From NCBI RefSeq assembly GCF_964355755.1, contig NC_092676.1, forward strand, positions 3,826,288 to 3,890,287: a stretch of DNA of 64,000 nt. Reading direction: 5' to 3'. This document shows, piece after piece, positions 57,761 to 64,000 of this stretch. Within the stretch, counting starts at the first letter, position 1; every line of letters starts with the position of its first letter. The translations under genes and the position numbers were made by a program. The stretch is from Antedon mediterranea. Its lineage: Eukaryota > Echinodermata > Crinoidea > Comatulida > Antedonidae. Under the pieces are notes generated by a model. The model worked only from the letters and a program-made list of their open reading frames with translations, ran no database searches and was not told where the DNA came from.

Positions 57761-57905
57761 TTCGTTCGTTCGTTCGTTTTTATTTCACAATGCATCAAAC
57801 TTAATATTTTTACATAATAAGTATTAAATAAAAAAATGCAAAGCCTGGAAAAGACCAAATAAGCTCAATATAGAGCTTTAAGCCTGGTTTCACCAGTACA
57901 AAATA
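57761..57905 (-). mobile_element. Probable LINE or SINE 3' end with (CGAA)n tail
   Basis: On the minus strand a unique segment ends in TGAAATAAAAACGAACGAAC, a polyadenylation-like word followed by a 4-bp tandem tail. That is the pattern of a retroposon 3' terminus. The body is too short to classify. Confidence 0.45.
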
Positions 57906-57967
57906 CACTAATAATTGTATCAATTACAATAGACAATAATTAAATATTAATTAAAGTAGTAGAAATA

Positions 57968-58043
<76 letters not shown>

Positions 58044-58046
58044 TTA
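57968..58046. repeat. (AT)n run followed by T tract
   Basis: About 28 AT units, then about 23 T (58026-58046). On the minus strand the T tract reads as poly(A), marking the likely 3' end of the adjacent LINE. Confidence 0.9.
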
Positions 58047-59610
58047 TACACAATTACGCTACAGGACAATACAAACACAACAAGAGGACAAACGTAAAGG
58101 GTATAGTATATGTACTATCATATATACTTGCAGGAGGTGAGACAAAAAAAAAAAGTTTGATGAAAAAGTTTTATTAATACGATCTGTATTGTGATAAAAG
58201 GAATTGTTTATATTTGGATTTGAATGTATTTAAGTTATTAGTATTTAGTAAGGATTGACTTAAATTATTCCATACTAGAGGACCATGGTATTTGATAGAA
58301 TTCCGAATTGTGTTATGGGTTAAATTTATTGTGGCGTAATTGTTGGCGTTTCTTGTATTGTAGTTGTGAAATTCATTATTTTTGATGAAGAAATGTTTGA
58401 AAATATTTGGAAGTTGATTGTTTGAATATCTGTGCATGAATGTGGCGATTTGTAATTTGTTAATATCGAAGATGTTTAGGGTATTAAGTTTAAAGAAAAG
58501 GGACTTTGTGTGGGCTATATAGTGAGAATTGGTACAAATGCGAATAGCCCGTTTTTGGAGTTTAAAGAGTTTGTCTAATTTAGAAATATGTGTGGAAGCC
58601 CATGGACAGAGAGTTTTATTTTTAGTATCTGTAATTCCCCAAGCAATGTTACAATAGGATAGATAAGGTAAAATGAATGTGTTATATAAAGAAAAGAGGA
58701 TATTAGAGGGTAGAATATATTTAAGTTTTTTTAAGACACCGATGTTTTTTGAAATTTTATTAGCTATATTTGTTATATGGGTTTTCCAGTTTAAGTTATC
58801 ATCTATAGTTACACCAAGGAACTGAGAATAAGTAACCCTTTTGATAGGAGTGTTTTCTATATGGATTGTGTTTTGATTGTCATTGCATGTTCTATTTGGA
58901 GAAAAGTGTATATATTCAGTTTTGTTTATATTTAGTGAGAGTCTATTAAGTTTAAGCCAGTGAGATATATGTTTTATTTCCTTATTAAAAATTCTAGTTA
59001 AGGTGTTGTAGTCAGGATGGGAGGAAAAAATGTTCGTGTCGTCGGCAAACAGGACGTGTTCAAAAGAGTTGGAAGCGTTGATGATGTCGTTGACATAGAT
59101 GAGAAAAAGTAGAGGACCAAGAATTGATCCTTGGGGCACACCGCATGTTATGGGAAGAACTTCTGAGGAGTAGGAGCCGAAAGAGGTGATTTGTTGTCTG
59201 TTTTGAAGATAGTTAGAAAGTAGAGATAGAGGAGTTCCACGGATTCCATAGTGACTAAGTTTAGTTAAAAGAATTGTGTGGTTAATAGTGTCAAATGCTT
59301 TAGACAAGTCCAAAAATAAGCCAATAGTATGGTGGTTTTTAGATAAGGCGTTAGAGATTTTACTTTGAATGTCCAGGATTGCAAGATCAGTAGAATGTTT
59401 TGGTCTGAAGCCATATTGGTTATCATGAAAAGATTTATGTGAAGAAAGAAAGTTGTAAAGTCTATTGTATATAAGGCGTTCGAGTATTTTAGAAAAGCAA
59501 GGCAAAATTGAGATTGGACGGTAGTTTTCAAAGACAGAGTTTGACTTAATATTAGTAAAAAGATAAATATGTTTGCATATATGGCGTTTCATACGTATAC
59601 TACATAGAAA
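58047..59610 (-). mobile_element. 5'-truncated non-LTR retrotransposon (CR1/L2-like)
   Basis: The minus-strand element comprises the reverse-transcriptase frame (58174-59600 or so), a short 3' untranslated part (58047-58173) and a poly(A)-like end against (AT)n. The apurinic endonuclease that should precede the RT domain is missing, so this is a dead-on-arrival style truncation, although the RT frame itself is open. Confidence 0.85.
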
Positions 59611-59700
59611 ACCCTTATATTGGAGCAAGTCTAGTATCAAGTTTAATTGTGCGTGATCAATTGATAGCCTTGGTATCACGGAATTGACACGCGCGTACAA
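58174..59700 (-). CDS. Reverse transcriptase of a LINE (ORF2 C-terminal part)
   Basis: The open frame is 508 codons. The part from about residue 57 (FENYRPISILPCFSKILERL) is clear non-LTR reverse transcriptase. The fingers include YGFRPKHST (96-104). Motif A is FLDLSKAFD (129-137, first catalytic Asp 131). Motif B is GVPQGSILGP (187-196). Motif C is FADD (218-221), with Phe where YADD is commonest. The thumb and C-terminal region ends with YHGPLVWNNL. The first about 40 residues from the ATG show no RT homology and probably derive from flanking sequence, so the true frame starts upstream of a truncation. It copies LINE RNA at nicked DNA when the element is complete; here the endonuclease is absent. 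No internal stop is seen, implying a young insertion. Confidence 0.88.
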   Translation of the reverse strand: MYARVNSVIPRLSIDHAQLNLILDLLQYKGFLCSIRMKRHICKHIYLFTNIKSNSVFENYRPISILPCFSKILERLIYNRLYNFLSSHKSFHDNQYGFRPKHSTDLAILDIQSKISNALSKNHHTIGLFLDLSKAFDTINHTILLTKLSHYGIRGTPLSLLSNYLQNRQQITSFGSYSSEVLPITCGVPQGSILGPLLFLIYVNDIINASNSFEHVLFADDTNIFSSHPDYNTLTRIFNKEIKHISHWLKLNRLSLNINKTEYIHFSPNRTCNDNQNTIHIENTPIKRVTYSQFLGVTIDDNLNWKTHITNIANKISKNIGVLKKLKYILPSNILFSLYNTFILPYLSYCNIAWGITDTKNKTLCPWASTHISKLDKLFKLQKRAIRICTNSHYIAHTKSLFFKLNTLNIFDINKLQIATFMHRYSNNQLPNIFKHFFIKNNEFHNYNTRNANNYATINLTHNTIRNSIKYHGPLVWNNLSQSLLNTNNLNTFKSKYKQFLLSQYRSY

Positions 59701-59797
59701 ACAGTTTTAATGGAGGCATGGTTTTCTGTACGCGCGCGTACAAACAGTGATGATTAAGACGCGGCATGATTAGCGGTAATGAACGCATGGTTTTTTT

Positions 59798-60052
59798 CTA
59801 CGCGCGCATAAACACAGTCATGATGAAGGCACGGCATGCTTTTTTACGCGCGTGTACAGACAATGATAATGAAGATATGTTTTTTCGTCATTGTGTTGCC
59901 TTTTAATTACACCCAGGTGCATGAGTTTTTTCTACGCGCGCGTAAAACAGTGATGATAAAGGCACGACATGCTTTTTTACGCGCGTACAGACAGTGATAA
60001 TGAAGATATGTTTTTTCGTACGTGTGTTGCCATTTTAATTACACCCAGGGTG
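59798..60052. repeat. Two tandem units of 134 bp rich in ACGCGCG
   Basis: CTACGCGCGC begins at 59798 and again at 59932. Each unit then has GGCACGGCATGCTTTTTTAC or a one-base variant, GATAATGAAGATATG and TTTTAATTACACCCAGG. A shorter, diverged unit may precede them at 59700-59790. Confidence 0.8.
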
Positions 60053-61030
60053 TTTTAATTAAAGAATCTCCGACATAATTCTTTGTACTAGGGACTGCTT
60101 TATATATTAACGTACGTGAATATTAACACATTGTTGTTTGGGATTACACTTAATATTTCATAAGTTATGGCACTTTTAGAAATTGTGTTCGTTATTAGAA
60201 TGCAGAATTGTATCAAGGTTAAGTTGTAATATCAAACAAAACAACATAATATGTCTCTGATAATTATATTTACAAATTAGACCAGTAAAACTTATTGGGA
60301 CTGTGTTGGTTCTTGAGACCAAATCTTGTAAAGTTCATTCAATAATAAATGGAAAGAACCAAGCTTAAGATTGAGCCAGGAATCAAATATTCATACGATG
60401 TCTATATTTTATTAGTACAGTTTATACCAGTGCTAAACGAACGTAGAATAATATTAGTAATTATTATATTATTATCAATTATACCACCATACTTATATCA
60501 TTTTTCAAAATTATACTGAAGCCGTATTTGAAATATTGCATTAATATAATGTAGCAGACAAGTTATACTAATTCATGTAAACTGACTATTAAGTTTTCAG
60601 TTTAGGTATGAAACTTAACCCGTTTCACATGACGATTTTATTCGATTATCTATCCGTTAACAGATTCTTTTCAGTCGTCGGTTTTATATAACGCCATTTA
60701 TGTGTGATAAACAGTATTCATTCGGCGCATGCTCGTTTCAAAAAGTTTTTGTAACTATTGCAAACAGCGAAGTTACGTTAGTGATGTTCCACGAAGAAAA
60801 CTATAATAATGCGCGCAATCAAATCTTGATGAAATTGTACGACTTTTAAAGGCGCGTAAACGTTGTATTTTCTTAAATAAATTTCAAAGAATTGAATTAG
60901 GATGTTTTAATTAATAAAAGCACACATATCGTATATTGCACATAGCAGAATATAGTCGTCCCACACTCCTATTACAAATCATTTATCCGCTACTGAGAAG
61001 GAGCTTATCCATTGTTTGAACCATACTCCT
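60053..61030. other. Intergenic, no gene recognised
   Basis: A+T-rich unique sequence without long frames, repeats or RNA signatures. Confidence 0.4.
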
Positions 61031-61033
61031 TAT

Positions 61034-61223
61034 GCTTGGTTTCCACTAGCGACGCAACGTAAGAAAATGCCCTTCCAATCATTGCGTTTGCCCCCGCTTA
61101 CGTGAAATCAAACCTGTGATGTTTGCAGCACTATTGCGTCGTCGGTTTCCACTAGTGATTACGCAATACAAAATTTTGCGTCGATACGTCGCTGCGTTGC
61201 GTGCTAGTGGGAACCACACCTTA
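61034..61223. mobile_element. Long-form CCCACTAG MITE
   Basis: GCTTGGTTTCCACTAGCGAC to GTGCTAGTGGGAACCACACC, 190 bp. Inside are AAGAAAATGCCCTTCCAATC, CGTGAAATCAAACCTG and GATTACGCAATACAAAATTT. Confidence 0.8.
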
Positions 61224-62575
61224 AGATGTATGTAATAAAAATGTATGTTTATCTATTTATCGTCGATCGTTACCGTCGTAGTGTAAATGGGCCTTTACAC
61301 TACTATTCACTAATTTAATTATCTCCACTTACTATCATAACTGCATGTGAATGTATGAGATATAAAAAGAAACATAGGCCTACAACTACCCCTTGGCCTA
61401 ACATGCATTAATATAAATTAAATTGTCTAACGATCGTTTTTCTCTCATTCTATTATGTCATAAATGATAAATTTGTGGTAGACATTTCCACGACAAATGA
61501 CAGACCATTCAATTATTTCATCTAAATAAACCATAAATATTTATTTCACAATTACACCTAAGTGATATATTATATATGTATTTAATAAGTTGTTGGACGA
61601 GCCTAATGAACGTCTAGCCGGTCATGCGCACTATAGTTTTATAATATGACTCATAAACATACAATTTGTTGTATAACATTTTAGTTGAAATTGTATGTAA
61701 GGTCTATTAATATTGATAACAGAAGTTACTTATTAGAGGAATAATGTATGTTTCACTATTAAAAAACACTAAAAGTGGTTTATGTAAGCTTGGCCACATT
61801 AAACCAATTTGGAAAACAATTTCTATCGTAGGCCTGTAATATTTTATTCCGATTGAATCATGGCTTCGAATAGATAAACATGCATTACGCAGCTAAGCAC
61901 ACCAATTGGAGATTCACCATAAAATATTCCATTAGAATCAAAAGTTATCAAATATAGTTAAAAGCAGAAATAAATGGGCAAGAAAGGCCAATTAATTTAG
62001 ATATGACACGCAAAACCCACATTAAAAGAATATTGAATCGGCTATCCAATAACTAAGCTAACCGCCGAACCAAATCCAAGGAGGAGCAATAACCTAAAAT
62101 ACTCAATAAAAGGTTAACCATGTCATATTGGATAAAAAGAAACAGGCCTACATTTTCTTCGATGACAGGTCATAAAAAAAAAAATAAGTGAATTCAAAAA
62201 TAATATTTTATAGTGGGGAATAATATTGCAAAATAAACTGTGGTACTTTAAACTGGCGTTTCTATCTCTACGATCAAGTGTGCGCCTGCGCAAAAATAGT
62301 ATATATTTTGTAATCTGAACATTTTTTATGTCAATGCTAAAAAATGTGAAGTTGCAAAATTAATGTCATTAATATTTTGTGCAAAAATAATTATCCCATC
62401 ATAACAATTAGATATCTAATTTTAAAAAGTAAAATATGTAAACAAATTTGCGTCAACCTCATTTCATAATTTAGGACCAGAATTGAATCTTAGTTTCATA
62501 AATGGAACATGGATTGTGCGTGAATTTTATAAATTACATTTGGAACGTAGCTGACGAATAGCTAACAAAATATTA
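61224..62575. other. Intergenic, no gene recognised
   Basis: A+T-rich. No splice-bounded coding segment, RNA gene or clear repeat could be supported. Confidence 0.4.
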
Positions 62576-62576
62576 A

Positions 62577-62699
62577 GCTCTGTCTACACTATCGAACTTT
62601 ATGTGACAAAGAATGTGAAGTGCCCATATATGAACATGATGACATCATATCACTACCATATTTGGGCACATCACATATTTGATAGTGTAGACAGAGCTT
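62577..62699. mobile_element. CTGTCTACACTATC-family MITE, compact complete copy
   Basis: 123 bp with exact ends AAGCTCTGTCTACACTATC and GATAGTGTAGACAGAGCTT, bordered by TTA and TTA. It keeps ACCATATTTGGGCACATCAC. Confidence 0.9.
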
Positions 62700-62880
62700 T
62701 AGAAATTGTTGAGGGCAGCAAACTATTAACATATTTAAACATAAAAGTGGAAATTTGAAGTTTTATCGTATTTTTGGAATATTTATTTTTGTTTTTAAGA
62801 GGTTCTGGGGGTGAATCAAATCCATCCTCTCTAATTGCGTGTGAACACAACTTATTACAATTCAATCTCAAATTGAATCT
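62700..62880 (-). pseudogene. LINE C-terminal fragment
   Basis: The minus-strand frame reads YSKNTIKLQISTFMFKYVNS then LLP, matching the post-RT region seen at 37.7-38.0 kb (VQVASFMFNYLKNQLP) and 58.4 kb (LQIATFMHRY). It is cut at its 3' end by the adjacent MITE. Confidence 0.6.
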
Positions 62881-63167
62881 GCATTAAAAACAGATTACTG
62901 ATTCTGCTTTAAAAGTCAAGAACATTTAAAACAATTTTATGCACCAATTACCGTGTAAACCACTACCATCACATGTATGTATTTTTAATGATACATTTTG
63001 TTTAATGTATTCTTATCTATTTTTAATTACATTTATATTATAAATCAGGTATCAAGGTGACTGTAAAGTCAAGCTAAGTTAAGCTTCGGAAATGGGGCGC
63101 GGAAAGAGGCAATTGCCTGAATATCCATACGCGGTTCTAACTCGTTAACGTTCTGTTGCACACCGTA

Positions 63168-63823
63168 AAGCACTGTCTACACTATCGAACTTTTAGACTT
63201 GCCCCAAGTCTGTATTATAAATATGTTGATTATAAATTGTAGGCATTTGGATGTTCTAACTTTTAAACACCTTGCATCCAAAACTGATAGTGGAAAGCAT
63301 TGTATCCCAACCAGATTTATTCGTTTGTGGAATACACTACCGGTCAATATTAAAGACGTCTTTGTTTGCGGAAAAGAAATACTAATGGACCACTAAAAAT
63401 ACTATGCCTCTCTAATGTATACAATTATGGTATTAATATTACATATATTTACATTGTTTTATGTTTTAATGTATGCTTTGAGTGCTGGTGTGGCACGCCT
63501 TATGGCGACAGTGGTCCTTTGACCTCTTTTGCCACTCCTTGGCACACTCAAAGTTTATGTGTTATTTTAATTTTGCTATTAAAATTAATAAAATAAAAAA
63601 TTTCGAGGCTTTTTGATGTTTGTCTGAAATACAAGTAGTATATGTATGAAACGCCATATGTGCCAAAATATTTATCTTTTTACTAATGTTAAGTCAAAAC
63701 TGGAACATAAAGTTTGATGATGTCATAGCACTAGCACTACCATATCTGGGTATATCACTACCATAGTTGGGCACATCACACGTTTTTGGTCAAATTAGTT
63801 TGATAGTGTAAATGGAGCTTTGG
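63168..63823. mobile_element. CTGTCTACACTATC-family MITE split by a LINE fragment
   Basis: The left end AAGCACTGTCTACACTATCG stands at 63168-63195. The right part resumes at about 63706 with TTTGATGATGTCATAGCAC and ends TTTGATAGTGTAAATGGAGC. About 510 bp between them are LINE-like. Confidence 0.7.
63199..63700 (+). pseudogene. LINE 3' fragment inside a MITE
   Basis: The frame 63199-63396 ends with TRFIRLWNTLPVNIK, the conserved tail motif of CR1-like ORF2. It is followed by an A+T-rich 3' part with AATAAAATAAAAAA at about 63587. A further module at 63634-63695 matches the LINE at 59541-59610. No catalytic core is present. Confidence 0.6.
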
Positions 63824-64000
63824 CTATCGAACGTTGCGCGTTCGTCAAATATGTATTACTGTGACGTCACACATGTTAATGTACGCTGAAACATCTTGGT
63901 TTGTATGTCATTAAAAACAAGCATTTGCTCCTCATTTTTGCTGTTGATTATAATTTTCCAAAATGTTGATGTCCATGAGTATTGCCATTTTATTAGTTGA

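Overview
This is a nuclear genomic window from a marine invertebrate animal. Genes have spliced exons with GT..AG introns, about 60% or more of the bases are A+T outside exons, and there is a dense load of small inverted-repeat transposons, tRNA-derived SINEs and CR1-like LINE pieces. The frequent AGGCCTA words, the CRYL1 gene and the muscle-like nicotinic receptor would fit an invertebrate deuterostome such as an echinoderm, but that placement is an inference.

Left end (0.6-12.6 kb): two recognisable housekeeping genes stand head to head, with only 291 bp between their start codons. CRYL1 (lambda-crystallin / L-gulonate 3-dehydrogenase) runs leftward in seven exons (325 aa). RPL24 (ribosomal protein eL24) runs rightward in five exons (156 aa). 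All exon phases close for both. Their introns hold a fold-back MITE family, a SINE with an expanded B-box segment, a 663-bp TIR element and a 1.24-kb element nested inside another MITE.

12.8-15.1 kb: promoter-like sequence at both ends (YY1-like words on the left; NRF1-like and CTCGCGAGA words on the right) and opposing polyadenylation signals near 14.0 kb suggest a convergent pair of short or noncoding transcripts. This is weakly supported.

15-25.8 kb: no gene recognised. The region is built from MITEs (several inserted into each other), a 92-bp minisatellite, and a 1.5-kb stretch of degenerate ~164-181-bp repeats.

25.8-48.7 kb: one long leftward gene encodes an alpha-type nicotinic acetylcholine receptor subunit. 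Its six exons sum to 1827 nt (608 aa) with every phase matching. The first exon carries a signal peptide followed by a small five-cysteine module whose spacing matches the TNF-receptor cysteine-rich fold of the Fn14/BCMA type. This is joined in frame to an otherwise standard Cys-loop receptor, and is the most interesting object in the window. The large introns hold SINEs, LINE remnants, MITEs and GATATC-rich minisatellites on both sides of exon 2.

48.7-64 kb: no host gene recognised. A 5'-truncated non-LTR retrotransposon with a reverse-transcriptase domain lies at 58.0-59.6 kb. Further LINE remnants and MITEs lie near 62.6-63.8 kb.

Across the window three MITE families share the terminal template AAGC-N8-CACTA(G/T), and nested copies point to a TA target duplication.
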